Shown here: piece after piece, positions 52,300-64,000 of the stretch
Layout: every line of letters starts with the position of its first letter
Position numbering within the stretch: position 1 is the first letter of the stretch
Origin: Bretschneidera sinensis
Lineage: Eukaryota > Streptophyta > Magnoliopsida > Brassicales > Akaniaceae
Direction of reading: 5' to 3'
Length of the DNA: 64,000 bases
NCBI GenBank assembly: GCA_023935145.1
Contig: CM043703.1
Location: forward strand, 28,109,227-28,173,226
Made by a program: the position numbers and the translations under genes
Notes under the pieces: generated by a model
What the model was told of the DNA's origin: nothing
The model's input: the letters and a program-made list of their open reading frames with translations, nothing else
Databases searched by the model: none

Positions 52300-53470
52300 A
52301 GGCGATGAACCCAGTGCCAAAATGTATATCTCATCGAGCTCTTTCAAACGATACCAATATTGCATTTTTCTAAACACCGATTGACCTGATATTGTAAAAA
52401 ATATTCTGAAGATGAAAAATTAAGTCAAATATTTATTCAATTTCATAAGAGACATATGAAACGAAGAAGTTAAGCATCTAAAATAGCGCAAAACGCAAGG
52501 GAGATGAGTGGAACTTGCACCACTTAGCTGGTCTGCGGGTAGAACAACAACTGAGCTCTCGCGCTGCTTATGAAATCGCTTTTCTTCAATTTTATTTATA
52601 CAATTAAATTGAGTAATATACAGGTACCTTAGAATTTTTAATACCATAAAAAAATTTAGTAAACTAGAAAAATTATCTCTATTCCATTTAATAATTATAT
52701 ATATTTCTAATATAAAATATATAAATATAAATACGCTTTCGAAATGCTCTCGATCTTAACATTTTATGAAATTTGACGCTCTCGTGCCCCCGCTCCCGTT
52801 CTTTCTCCTTCTCAAAGATATTGTATCTTAGATTTCAGCCCCATCATTACTTCCATTTCTTAATTAATAGTCTTATTTAGTTTACACAAAACCATGGGGA
52901 AGTAACTTGGAATAAACTAAACTTCAAGGAGTTATAGTGAACAGTATTCCAAACCATAAGGGGGTAAATTTAAATTAATTCTATAAAATATGTACTATGT
53001 TGCAATGTGGTTTTTTGCACTCAACTACCACCTTTTCTTTTAACAACAATTAAATAAATGAAATTTAAGATAAATTTTTCAAAAAAAAAAAAGATCAATT
53101 AAAGTTAGTTGAAATGACATATACACGAACACTTTTTGAAAAATCATTAATTCTTGTCATCTAGAATTTGTTAGTCCAGCTTAAAAAAAGTAATATTGTC
53201 ATTATCATATCTGACGTCAGTGTATACGTACAAAATTTACTAGGTAAAGAAAGAAACGCCCATATTTAAATTGAAACATGCATAACAATTTTTTTAGTAT
53301 AAATATCACCTCTAAAACAATTTTAATCATTATCCCGACCCTTTAACCCTTTCTATTTAGTAAGGTTTTTCCACCAACAGGCTTCTACGATCGATATAAC
53401 AATAGTAAACCTCTTATGTAAGTATCTTCAACAAATATTTTTGAGCTGGCCTGTGTTTGAAGTCTCACAT
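52300..53470. other. D1 noncoding part, left
   Basis: AT-rich and collinear with 60050-61206. No coding domain. A pyrimidine-rich CG patch at 52770-52810 corresponds to the expanded CCCGCT repeat at 60532 in D2. Confidence 0.6.
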
Positions 53471-53473
53471 GTA

Positions 53474-53579
53474 GGCGTCATTTGGTACATGCTTTAAGTT
53501 CAACTTAAAGCAAAAACATTGTCCTTGTTAGGCAATTTTTTGCTTTAAGTTGTATTTAAAGCATGTACCAAACAACGCC
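53474..53579. mobile_element. Tourist-like MITE in D1
   Basis: 106 bp, starting GGCGTCATTTGGTACATGCT and ending with its near reverse complement (AGCATGTACCAAACAACGCC), inverted repeats of about 37 bp. Flanked by GTA on both sides (53471-53473, 53580-53582). A 3-bp duplication with a GGCGTTGTTTGG-like end suggests PIF/Harbinger (Tourist), though GTA is not the usual TAA/TTA. Confidence 0.75.
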
Positions 53580-53582
53580 GTA

Positions 53583-55363
53583 ATTGTCTTTCTTTTTTCT
53601 TTTAGTGTGTGTTTCTTAATCAAAGTCACAAAAAGAAAAAAAAAATCAACAATTGTACGTGTGCTAAATTCTCTCATTAATATCTCTGTTGCTTTTCTGA
53701 TAGATTTATTATATATTAGGTGTATATTAAAATACATGTTAATTACTTGCTTGTGAAACATTATAATGATGAGCTTCTTGAAATGAAATTGCTATTTGAC
53801 TATAGATATCAAGCCTTTAGATTTGAACTAATAAATGTCAAATATTTGATTCTTTGCCAAGAAACATTTTACCCATTTCATTTTGTTTTTTGCTTTGATG
53901 TCTATAACTTTTTTAGAAGGTATTTTATTGTTTGGCCTTTGGATGTTTCTTCTCTTACCCAAATTCTGTTTTTCTTTCATAAAAATTAATTAAAATATAA
54001 GAAATGGTTGACAATTTCTAGATATCCTCATCAATTTGCTGTTCATAAGCTTGCATAGACAAGCTATATATTTCATATTATAACACATTAGTGTTCCACA
54101 AAACTGAATAAAAAAAGTTACAATTTTAATACCTGAAATAAAGCCAAGATTTTGCATATCCAATGACAATTATATCCATCACATATATAGTAAACTAACC
54201 AAAGCAAGAAAAAGCTATTCAATACGTATTAAAATGGAATCTCAAAAGAAAAAAAAAAGGTAATATTTTTTCGTTTTCTTGCCCGATAGACTCTGATTGT
54301 TACATTCCTTATGAGAATTAATGTAAATGGGGAAAATTCAATGGATTTTAAGAGGAAAGTAGGAATGATGACGCTGAGATTACATATATAAATTGCATTA
54401 ATTAGATTGCTTCATATAGATAGATTACAATTAAATTTCAGATTTTTATTCCATTGTTGACATTCAGCAATGTGGTAGGCTAAACTCTATATATACTAAT
54501 GGCATTGTACAAAGTTTACACAAATAAAATTACAATAACTAGAGATGAACTATGGTTGGATGGTGATTTACCAAAAAAACAGTTGGTGGAATAACATTTA
54601 TTCTTTGGTTTACTGGTAAATAATTAATCCAATTAGAGTTTAATTCTACGAGGAAGATGCTAAGATCCTTTAGGATGTATATAGTTTAAGCTCACTTAAA
54701 TAGTTTTTCTTTTATTTTCAATGTGATTTATGTTCTAAGTATCAATTTTTTTTTACTTTCTCAATTTTTTTAAGTGAATTAAAATAAAAATTCACTAACC
54801 GACCACCATTAGTGTGTGGATTTAACTTTGAGATTCGAAATCATTTTCACCAAATTTCTTATTGTTTGGAAATTGACAAAAATCTTCTTATATATTTTGT
54901 CTATCTTTGACCTCATAGATTCATGACCATACTTGCGGCTATGTTGCAGCCCAGTGGTTGCCAGAAGTACGACTGAAATAGCCTACAAATCCGCGCTAGT
55001 TTTTTTTTTTAATAAAAATCCGTGGTAGTTTCTGGTACAGCGTTTTGATGGTTACCAGATCTGAGGCCGAGACAACTGTCAAATCTACAAAAGAGATAGC
55101 CTTCAAATTCACGGACTGGTAGCTTGTGCTATAGTCGCGATGGTTGCTTAATCAATGATCGAAAAGGTCGAATAGACACGGATGTAGATTGTTGGTGCAA
55201 CAGTTTGGATTATAGTCACCAGTTCCTTGATGACACTATCCTTTGTCTAGATCTGGCTTGGACATCCGACATAAGCTGTATCTGATTTTGCGTTTTATTT
55301 TTGGAATTATTTTCTTTTTATTATTTTTTCTTGATTATTGTAGTTTCTTTATAATAAAAAAAT
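53583..55363. other. D1 noncoding part, right
   Basis: Collinear with 61321-63090. Includes a moderately GC-rich stretch (54940-55265) with phrases such as 'gagacaactgtcaaatc' and 'tttgtctagatctggcttgg', shared with 62660-63000. Its composition suggests former coding or leader sequence, but no domain is recognisable. Confidence 0.5.
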
Positions 55364-55917
55364 TGCGTTCTTATTGCTTGATTTATATAGTTGTTGAACA
55401 GATTTTGAAATTTTTTTGTTGTAATTTTTTAAAATTAAGATTATTGTTGTTTATGATAACTAACACAAATTTTGAGTGTGAAATTTATTGTTAGAATTAG
55501 GATTACTGTTTTCTTTTTTAAATTAAGATAAATTTTAAGTACGAAAAAGTAAAAGTATTTATCAATTAATTGACTATGCACGGTATTTTGGAGTTCATTA
55601 AAACAATTACTTTATTTACATACTTTTTAACCTAAATAAAAACTGATAACTAACGAGATCTCTAACTGAGAGAGATAAAAAAATTCAAAACTATGAATAG
55701 AAAATAATTTTTTTGCTTGTGCATTAAAAAAAAAAAGGTTGAAAGGTATTAAGTGACAATGAAAAACTATATTTTTCTAGCAAACTATGAATCATATACT
55801 CTATCTTCCTCACATAACTTTTTCTTGATTGATATTGTTCCACTAGTAAATGCTTAAAGCATCAATTCTTTGTTTTCTTTATTGAATACAAGTTATTGAC
55901 TGTCTAATATTTATTAT

Positions 55918-56590
55918 GAGAAAATTTGTGAATTTGTAGACCATTTTATCAGTGAGTTCTTGGAGGTGCAAGACCGATATTCAGCTTCAAAATGTAGTGG
56001 CCACTAGCGGGAGACCTACCACTAGGGGTTGGTTAAAGTAAATATTGATGGGGCAATGTCTTCCCTTCAGGGCTACGATAGGGATTGTTTGGGACGAGAA
56101 TGGAGAGTTTCTGGCTGCAGTGTCTTGTAAGATTAAGAGCATAGTAGATCCAGAGTTTGTAGAAACAATGGCAGTGAGAGAGGCGATTCACTTTGCTGAG
56201 GGATTGGGCTTGCAGCATGTCGTTTTTTGAGACTGATTGCCTTCGTTTGTATCAGACAGTTAAGAGAAATGCTAAGTGTTGGAGACCCCAAATAATAAAA
56301 TGACCCAATACTTAATAAAAGGTCAAATCACAAGACTTCACTAATTGATCAAATCAAGTTTATTTCCAACAGGATTTGTTACCAATGGATCCTGTTATTA
56401 ATGATATCGAACCTCTCCTTAGGAACTTCTGTGTGTGGAAGAATTTTCATGCACCTAGAACTTGTAAAGAAGCAGCTCATTCCTTAGCCAAGAATGCTCT
56501 TACTATCGAGGAGCGTTGTTTGGTTTGAGGATGCACCAAATTTTCTAGCTCCTTCAATTTTAAAGGACTCCATGTTTTGAGTTTTGATAG
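55918..56590 (+). pseudogene. RNase H-like (RVT_3) pseudogene, copy in D2
   Basis: Same arrangement as the D1 copy, with an early stop (V-N-L-stop) and a frameshift around 56035. The best part, 56045-56230, reads VWDENGEFLAAVSCKIKSIVDPE, FVETMAVREAIHFAEGLGLQ. It ends in the same T insertion, the 95-bp TG..CA segment (56277-56371), then A-P-R-T-C-K-E-A-A-H-S-L-A-K-N-A-L-T-I-E-E-R and the W-F-E-D-A-P-type tail in a shifted frame to about 56580. Shared lesions with D1 show that the gene was dead before the unit was duplicated. Confidence 0.78.
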
Positions 56591-56625
56591 TAAATGAAAA
56601 TTTATGTTCCTTCTCTAAAAAAAAT

Positions 56626-57806
56626 AGGAAAAATTACATTTAGCCACCAATAATATGACTTAACCGATACATAAAGATCCGTAGTATCAAAATATATAGA
56701 TACATCTGGAATATGAATTTTTGGATTTAAGAATACAGATATCCCCACCGTTAAATAACTATTAGTAAAATTTATTTTCTCCCCTCATCCCCCCTTACAC
56801 ATCAGTATTTTTTTAATAAATATCCCCATAGTACCCTTGACACATACCTTTCCCAAACCAAAGCAAAGTCAGATTCAAAAGCAAAACTGGAAGATTCAAC
56901 ACGTTTTCAGTCTATATCTTTGAGTAACAAACAAGGGAAATTCATGTACGCTTTCTTTTCCTTTTTGTTTCTTCTTTCACTACCAAAACAAATTCAAATC
57001 TTCAATGGTAACAATCAGTTTGGCATAGAAACAAAGTGTGTGTTTATCAATTGTTGTGACAAACTCCATTGATGTATATACAAATGTCTGACTCCACGCG
57101 TTTTCAGCTCAAGCATCACTTATTGTGCCATTTTTTAGAATAACAATTACATTTCTTTTATCAAAATTAGTATTTTGATTCTGAGCAAAACACATATTTG
57201 AGTTCATCTAAGCAATTTTCAGTTCCACAATAGCCAACAAAAAATGTAGATAGGATATCACCTTGGTTGTTTTTTTTTATTATTTTTTTTGATCTTTCTC
57301 TGTTAACGAAGTAGTAGTAAAATGGCATAATTAAAACCCAAGCAAACCGCTCCGATCCAAATGGAAAGACTTCACCCATTCAAACCCATCTTTTGATTCT
57401 TGAACCCACCATCCCTAAAAACCCTGCGGGGAGAATATGAGGCTGAAGAAGATGGGGGAAGTGTATAAGCTCTTACCGTCAACAGTGCCGTGAATTCAAA
57501 AAATTTCGTAAATCAACACCGCAGGCCTCGAAAAAATTAATACTCTTTCCCATATGCTTTCCCAACTTCATATAACTAGGCACACATCAAGGGCATCAAC
57601 TAGAGCTCTGTTCTGATCGATGACATCAGACCTAGGAGAAGAGAGACAAAGAGAACAGAAAGAAAGATTACCAGATCTAGGAGAAATAAGCCGTCCTTGT
57701 GGCTATGGAGGGATTCTGTCGTAAGTGGGGAAGAGAGAGAATGTGTGTGATGAAATGTTGACTTATGATCTGATAGGGTAATTTAAACGGGTGCAATTGA
57801 GTCTTT
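56626..57806. mobile_element. Second copy of Mutator-like element 1, right end deleted
   Basis: Starts AGGAAAAATTACATTTAGCC and runs collinear with 5280-6638. At GTCTTT (57801-57806) it jumps to sequence matching 8416 onward in the left block. Confidence 0.7.
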
Positions 57807-58747
57807 GTCCTAAATAACATAAGAGATTAAAACTCATTTCTATTTGGCTATTTAATAACAAGTTTTTTTTCAATACTTTCTCAATCATCTTTTTTTTTTT
57901 TTTCGTTTTCTCAATTATTTTATTAAGTATTTTGATAAATTTAATAGAACTAACTATTGAATGACAATGAACAAATCATGAGAACTTTTTCATTTGAATT
58001 TGAATCCTTTATGGTTGTGATTGTCTTCGTACTGTTCATGGTGAAATGGTGTCACCTTAAAAAACTATGATTAAGATTAGACATTTTTCAGAACATCTAA
58101 AAAATTTAGATTCTGAAAAGAAAAAAAAAGGCATGATAATGATGACTAGTCCCGCCTCGTTCACACGTATTGATGCAAGAACGGTCGTCCAACAACGATT
58201 GGCCATCAAATTTTGTAGATTCCATTAACACTAAAAATATAGCCTTGTGGTACTGCTATTTTTTGATAACCGTAATAGAAAATTAGTAGATCTAAAGTAG
58301 GGCCCCCTCCAATCACACGTGCGGCACGTGAATATGGTGTGTCCGACGGAAGGCGACGAATTCAATGCAAAAATGTATATCTCATCAAGGATTTTTCAAT
58401 GGTATCGATTTTGTACTTTTCGACCACTAGTTGGCTCGATATTGCAATATGTCTCCAGAGGATAAAAAATTTAGTCCATTAAGGGACATTTCAAACCTTA
58501 AGGCTAGTTTTGTGAGACTTGAGAACTTTCATACATGTACGAGCATATAATAAGAATATGTACGAGAATTACTTGCATAAGTAGTGTGCTCAAGGCTTGT
58601 TTAAATTATTATCGACAAAGATCGAACAATGACTAGTTTAGATTTGACGATGAATTTGACTAGGCAAATTACCATGGTTTAATATAAAAATTGACTTCTA
58701 AGCCTAGAATTTCGAGTAGAATATGAATTTCTAACTAGAATTATAGG
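57807..58747. repeat. Repeat block paralogous to 8416-9405
   Basis: Collinear with the left block, including the 'gtaggg(g)cccctcc' and 'cacacgtgcggc' phrases (about 58296 and 58315). Confidence 0.75.
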
Positions 58748-59590
58748 AAAATTATTCTTCCACTTCTTCATAGAGGTGGGCTTTCCCTTCGCCATATTTT
58801 TCTTCGCCCTTTGGCTCAAAACTACACAGCCGTACTCCACATGGCGACTAATTTGGTAAACAGTTTTGAAAAGAATTATATTAAGGAATCCCACAACCTT
58901 TTAACAAATGTAAATGACTACTACTAAAAAGAGGGATAGAATTGGGCACCAACTGAAAAAGGGCTATGTCGTAGTGGTTCAAGATGAAGCAGATGAAGAG
59001 GTGAAGAGGGAGCTAAAGACCAGCCTTAAACGAGTGTGTGAACATGTATAGCTGGTAAGAACCAACCTCTCGAGGCAGGCTCTCTCTCCTACCTTGACTA
59101 TCCTAAGTGAATACTCAACTAGGATTCTATATTTTTTGTTAAGACTTGTAAACTGTTCCTATCCTAATTCCTTTGGCTCATCCTCAACATTAAAAGAAAT
59201 ATCCCTCGCCTCTAAGGCTAGACCATCTTGTATATCTTTCAGTGTGCACTCATGCAGTGAGGAGAGAGTGGTGGTTTCTTCCTTAACCACCACCTAAAGA
59301 TCCAAACTAAGTCTCTCTATATGAGACTCGACCGAAGAGCTACTCACCTCGACCTCCGAGGAACTAAGTGGACTACTCCTATATTATAAGAACCAAATAA
59401 TGGCTATTGAACAGCCAATATAATTGCATATGAGATCTTTACCCTTCTAAGAGTATTGTGAGCTAAATTTTGGTTGTATTATAGGCTTATGTATGAGTAT
59501 GGGTAATGAGATAGTATTGGTTTACATTGTAATTAAATTATCATTGTGTTACTTGTATATAGTATAGTTTAAATAAAAATAAAAAAAAAC
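58748..59590. other. Unassigned segment unique to D2
   Basis: Not seen elsewhere in the window. Less AT-rich, with phrases such as 'gtagtggttcaagatgaagc' near 58971. The small ORF 59094-59297 has no known domain. It could be an insertion, but I see no terminal repeats. Confidence 0.35.
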
Positions 59591-60531
59591 TTTATGCACA
59601 TAAGAGATTGAAACTCATTTCTATTCATTTTTTTCTCTGTTCATTTTGTGTTCATGAGATAAAGTTAATAGAACTAATTATTTAATGACATTGAGAAAAT
59701 AATGAAAACCTTTTTCATGTGCATTTTAATCATTCATGGGATTATCTTGGTGTTGTTCATGGTAAGATGGTGGCCACCACCAAAAAAAAAAGAAAATACT
59801 GTTAAGATTGGACCACTTTAAAACATTTTATGGACATCTAAAAAATTTAGAATATGAAAGAAAAAGAAAAAAATGGGTGCAATAACGATGACTAATCGTG
59901 CCTCGAACACCAAGTTTTCTAGAATCTCTTGACTCTAAAAATCCGGAATGGTGGTGGTTTTATTTTTCAATAATTGTCATCGAAAAGTAGTAGCTAGATA
60001 TTAAGTTTGGCCCCTTCAATCACACGGGCAGCATGTATGTCAAGTGGAAGGCGATGAACTCAGTGCCAGAATGTATATCTCTTTGAGCTCTTTCAAACGA
60101 TACCAATATTGAATTTTCTAAACACCGATTAACCTAATATTGTAAAAAATCTTCTAATGATGAAAAATTAAGTCAAATATTTATTCAATTGCATAAGAGA
60201 CATTTGAAACCAAGAATTTAAGCATCTAAAATAGCGCAAAACGCAAGGGAGATGAGTGGAACTTGTGCCACTTAGGTGTTCTGCGGGTAGAACAACAACG
60301 GAGAAGTTGCGCTACTTATGAAATCGGTTTTCTTCAATTTTATTTATGCAATTAAATTGAGTAATATAACAGCTTACTTAGAATTTTTAATACCATACAA
60401 CAATATATAAAATTAGAAAAATCATCTATATTCTATTTAATTATTATATATATTTCTAACATAAAATATATAAATATAAATACTGTTTCGAGACGCTCTC
60501 TATCTTAACATTTTAAGAAATTTGATGCTCT

Positions 60532-60562
60532 CTCCCGCTCCCGCTCCCGCTCCCGCTCCCGT
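60532..60562. repeat. (CCCGCT)n hexanucleotide repeat
   Basis: About five units; only one or two occur at the equivalent place in D1 (about 52789-52800). Confidence 0.9.
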
Positions 60563-61209
60563 TCTCTCTCCTGCTCAACGATCTTGTATCCTACATTTCA
60601 ATCCCATCATTACTTCCATTACTTAATTAATAGTCCTATTTAGTTTACACAAAACCATGATTAAGTAACTTGAAAAAAACTAAACTAAAAGGAGGTATAG
60701 TGAACAGTATTCTGAACCATAAGAGGGTAAACTTAAATTAACCCTATAAAATATGTACTATGTTGCAATGTGGTTTTTTGCACTCTAAACTACCACCTTT
60801 TCTTTAACAACAATTAAATAAATGAAATTTAAGATAATTTTTTCTAAAAAAAGATCCATGAAGTTTATTTGATTCTTTAATTCTTTAATTCTTGTATCTA
60901 GAATTTGTTCATCTGGCATAAAAAGAGTAATATTATCTTTATCAAATTTGACGTCAATGTATAGGTACAAAATATACTAGGTAAAGACAGAAATGCCCAT
61001 ATTTAAATTATAAAATGTATAACAATCTTTTTAGTATAAATGTCACCTCTAAAACAATTTTAATCGTTGTCTCGACCCTTCAACCCTTTCTATTTAATTA
61101 GGTTTTTCCACCAACACGCTTCTACGATCAATATAACAATAGTAAACCTCATATGTAAGTATCTTCAACAAATTTTTTGAGCTGGCCTGAGTTTGAAGTC
61201 TCACATGTA

Positions 61210-61317
61210 GGCATTGTTTGGTACATGCTTTAAGTTCAAATTAAAGCAAAAAAATGGTCATTGTTAGGCCTTATTTTTTGCTTTAAGTTGTATATCAAGC
61301 ATGTTACAAACAACACC
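61210..61317. mobile_element. Tourist-like MITE in D2
   Basis: Orthologous to the D1 copy, also flanked by GTA (61207-61209, 61318-61320); inverted repeats more diverged. Confidence 0.7.
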
Positions 61318-63090
61318 GTAATCATCTCTCTTCTTCGTTTTCGTGTATGTTTCTTAATCAAAGTCGCAAAAAAAAAAAATGAACAATTGTACGTGTGCTA
61401 AATTCTCTCATTAATATCTTGGTTGTTTTTTTGATTGATTGATTATATATTCGGTTACATGTTAATTACTTGTTTGTGAAACATTATAATGATGAGCTTC
61501 TTGAAATGAAATTGCTATTTGACTATAGATATCAAGCCTTTAGATTTGAACTTATAAATGTCAAATATTTGATTCTTTGCCGAGAAAAAGTTTGCCCATT
61601 TCATTTTATTTTTTGCTTTGATGTTTATAGCTTTTTTATAAGGAATTTTATTTTTAGGCCTTTGGATGTTTCTTCTTTTACCCAAATTATGTTGTTCTTT
61701 CATAAAATTTAATTAAAATATAAGAAATAGTTGACAATTTGTAGATATCCTCATCAATTTGCAGTGTGCATAAGCACACATAGCTAGACAAGCTACATAT
61801 TTCATATTATAACACATTAGTGTTCCACAAATCTAAATAAAAAAATTTACAATACTAATACGTGAAATAAAGCCAAGATTTTGTGTATCCAATGACAATT
61901 ATATCCATTACATAAATGGTAAACTAACCAAGTCAAGAAAAAGCTACTCAATATGTGTTAAAATGGAGTCTCAAAAGAAAAAAAAAAGGTTTTTTTTTTT
62001 TCATTTTCATGCCTGATAGAATGTGATTGTGACATTCCTTATGAGAAATAATGTAAAAGGGGAAAATTCAATGGATTTTAAGAGGATAGTAGGAATGATG
62101 ACGCTGAGATTCCATATATAAATTGGATTAATTAGATTGTTTCATATTGATAGATTACAATTAAATTTCAGATTTTTATTCCATTGTTTAGGCTAAACAC
62201 TATATATACTAATGGCATTGTACAAAGTTTACCCAAACAAAAGTATAATAACTAGAGATGAACTATGGTCGGTTGGTGATTTACCAAAAAAATAGTTGAT
62301 GGAATAATATTTATTCTTTGGGTTTCTAGTAAATCATTAATCCGGTTAGAGTTTAATTCTCCAAGTAAAATGCTAAGATCCTTTAGAATTTATATAGTTT
62401 AAGCTCACTTAAATAGTTTTTCATTTATTTTTAATGTTATTTATGTCCTAAGTATCAATTTTTTTACTCTCTCTAATTTTTTAAGTGATTTAAAAGAAAA
62501 ATTCACTAACAGACCACCATTAGTGTGTGGATTTAACCTCCTTTGATATTCGAAATCATTTTGACCAACTTTCTTATTGTTTGGAAATTGACAAAAATCT
62601 TCTTTTATATTTTGTCTATCTTTGACCTCATATATTCATGACCATACTTGCCGTTATGTTGCAGTGCAGTGGTTGCCAGAACTGCGACCGAAATAGCCTA
62701 CAAATCCGTGCTATTTTTTATTTTTTTATAAAAATCCGTGGCTAGTTTCTGATACAACAGTTTTGCTGGTTGTCAGATCTGATGCCGAGACAACTGTCAA
62801 ATCCACGATAGAGATAGCCTTCAAATCCACGGACTGGTAGCTTGTGCTATAGTCGCGATGTTTGCTTGATCAATGATCGAAATGGTCAAATATACATGGT
62901 GGTGGATTGTTGGTGCAACAGTTTTGATTATAGTCGCCAGGTCCTTGACGACACTATCCTTTGTCTAGATCTGGCTTGGACATCCGGCATAAGCTGTATC
63001 TGATTTTGCCATTTCTTTTGGGAATTATCCTCTTTTGATTATTTTTTCCTGATTATTGTAGTTTTTTTATAAAAAAAAAAAATTGCATTC

Positions 63091-63864
63091 TTATTGCTTG
63101 ATTTTTATAGTTGTTGAACAGATTTTGAAACTTTTTTGTTGTAATTGTTTAAAATTAAGATTATTGTTGTTTTTGATAATTAACACCAATTTTGAGTTTG
63201 AAATTTATTGTTAGAATTAAGATTACTATTTTCCTTTTTAAAATTAACATAAATTTGAAGTATGAAAAAGTCAAAGTATTTATCAATAATTAATTGACAA
63301 TGGACGGTAGTTTGGAGTTCTTTAAAAAAAATTCTTTATTTACATACTTTTGAACCTAAATACAAACTGATAACTAACGAGATTTCTAACCGAGAGAGAT
63401 AACAAAATTCAAAACTATAAATGGAAAATAATTTTTTTGCTTGTACATTAAAAAAAAGTAGAAAAGTATTAAGTAAAAATGAGAAACTATATTTTTCTAG
63501 CAAACTATGAATCATATACTCTAACTTCCTCACATAACTTTTTCTTGATTGACATTGTTCCACTAGTAAATGCTTAAAGCATCAACTCTTTGTTTTCTTT
63601 ATTGAATACAAGTTATTGACTGTCTAATATTTATTATGAGGAAATTTGTGAATTCCCTTACTATTTTATCAGTAAGTTCTTGGAGATGCAAGACAGATAT
63701 TCAACTTCAAAATGTAGTGGTCATTCGCTGGAGACCTCCTGCTAGGGGTTGGGTTAAAATAAATATTGATGGGGAAATGTCTTCCCTTTGGGTCTATGGA
63801 AGTGATTTTTTGGGACGTGAACGGAGAGTTTCTGGCTGAAATGTCTTGTAAGATTAATAGCATA
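63091..63864. repeat. Large tandem repeat, unit D3 (cut by an insertion)
   Basis: Lead region and first part of the RNase H-like pseudogene, collinear with D1 and D2 up to 'attaatagcata' (63864), where new sequence begins. Confidence 0.8.
63636..63864 (+). pseudogene. RNase H-like (RVT_3) pseudogene, copy in D3, interrupted
   Basis: 63636-63839 reads WRPPARGWVKINIDGEMSS, closest of the three copies to the expected N-I-D-G motif, then a frameshift (near 63800). The match stops at 63864, where a new element starts. Confidence 0.7.
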
Positions 63865-64000
63865 TGTGAAGGTAGGGGCGGCAGGTAGGGGGTAGCACCA
63901 TAAATGCTCCATAGGTAGGGGACGGTACCATAAATGCTCCATAACTCCTTATCTAAAATCCACCAGCATTTGTTTTTTTTGGAAGCCTATAAAATCTTTG
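63865..64000 (+). repeat. Probable start of another LTR, cut by window end
   Basis: New sequence begins TGTGAAGGTAGGGG exactly where homology to D1 and D2 stops. It has two ~30-bp direct repeats (63886-63915 and 63917-63945, sharing 'accataaatgctccata') and a TATA-like CCTATAAAATC near 63986. TG start plus TATA box suggests an LTR; the rest is outside. Confidence 0.5.

Larger units (their letters stand above)
51125..55363. repeat. Large tandem repeat, unit D1 (~4.2 kb)
   Basis: Order: AT-rich lead (51125-51660), RNase H-like pseudogene (51686-52290), then 52300-55363. The lead matches 55364-55900 and 63091-63620; the part from 'gtggaaggcgatgaac' (52296) matches 60046-63090. D1 lacks the 3.5-kb middle found in D2 (56516-60042). 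No LTRs or single autonomous element explain the unit. Confidence 0.8.
55364..63090. repeat. Large tandem repeat, unit D2 (~7.7 kb)
   Basis: Same order as D1 but with an additional 3.5-kb middle (56516-60042). The middle's first part (56516-58747) matches 5155-9405 near the left edge of the window. Within the middle, 57806-58490 and 59590-60180 are diverged copies of each other. Confidence 0.8.

Noticed and set aside
53550..53989. ORFs at 53550-53761 and 53720-53989, the latter partly kept at 61470-61712, as a small gene
   Set aside because: Phe/Tyr/Leu-rich readings of AT-rich DNA. The similarity follows from the D1/D2 duplication; no domain and no sign of coding constraint.

Overview
The window looks like nuclear intergenic DNA of a flowering plant, probably a eudicot. 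It is AT-rich and dominated by plant-type LTR retrotransposons (Copia order PR-IN-RT-RH, and Gypsy elements resembling Athila with a tRNA-Asp-like primer site), a CACTA transposase, Mutator-like and Tourist-like inverted-repeat elements, and microsatellites. I found no host gene, rRNA or tRNA that I would defend. I cannot name the species.

Layout. 1-5108: young Copia element (Copia-1, 5' LTR cut by the window edge) inserted into an RNase H-like repeat. 5109-9405: repeat block shared with 56470-58747, carrying two Mutator-like inverted-repeat elements and AT-rich foldbacks. 9406-12563: no recognised element, with one weak exon-like patch. 12564-29045: GC-rich 27-bp minisatellite, then a CACTA TNP2-type transposase pseudogene split into three pieces by two LTR elements: Athila-A (13692-20428, minus, target duplication agtat) and Athila-B (21484-27113, plus, target duplication gttac). 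29400-32291: decayed, 5'-truncated Copia-2 with a 149-bp tandem duplication. 33421-34022: dinucleotide arrays and a perfect 27-bp-arm palindrome. 34065-39268: Copia-3 (minus). 40073-45566: Copia-4 (plus, target duplication atatc). 47739-50943: Gypsy-5 (minus). 51125-64000: three tandem copies of a large repeat unit (about 4.2 kb and 7.7 kb, the last cut off), each with an RNase H-like pseudogene. At 63865 what looks like another LTR begins and runs off the window.

How the pieces relate. The sequence is a stratified transposon graveyard. Relative ages can be read from nesting and LTR divergence: the CACTA element is oldest among the nested set; Athila-A LTRs differ by several percent, Athila-B by about 1.5% plus a 21-bp indel; Copia-1 LTRs differ at 1 of 184 shared bases. 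Athila-A, Athila-B, Copia-4 and Gypsy-5 all lack part of the polymerase region, so they could only have moved with enzymes supplied in trans. Copia-3, Copia-4 and the Gypsy-5 gag keep one reading frame for up to 3.9 kb and are broken mainly by stops at codons expected from C-to-T or G-to-A change.

I did not find a clearly new biological system. The strongest leads are the palindrome array upstream of the TATA box in both Athila LTRs, the intact 573-codon ORF in the non-autonomous Athila-B, the frame-preserving RT and RNase H deletions in Copia-4, and the perfect palindrome near 33.9 kb. All divergence values are hand counts.
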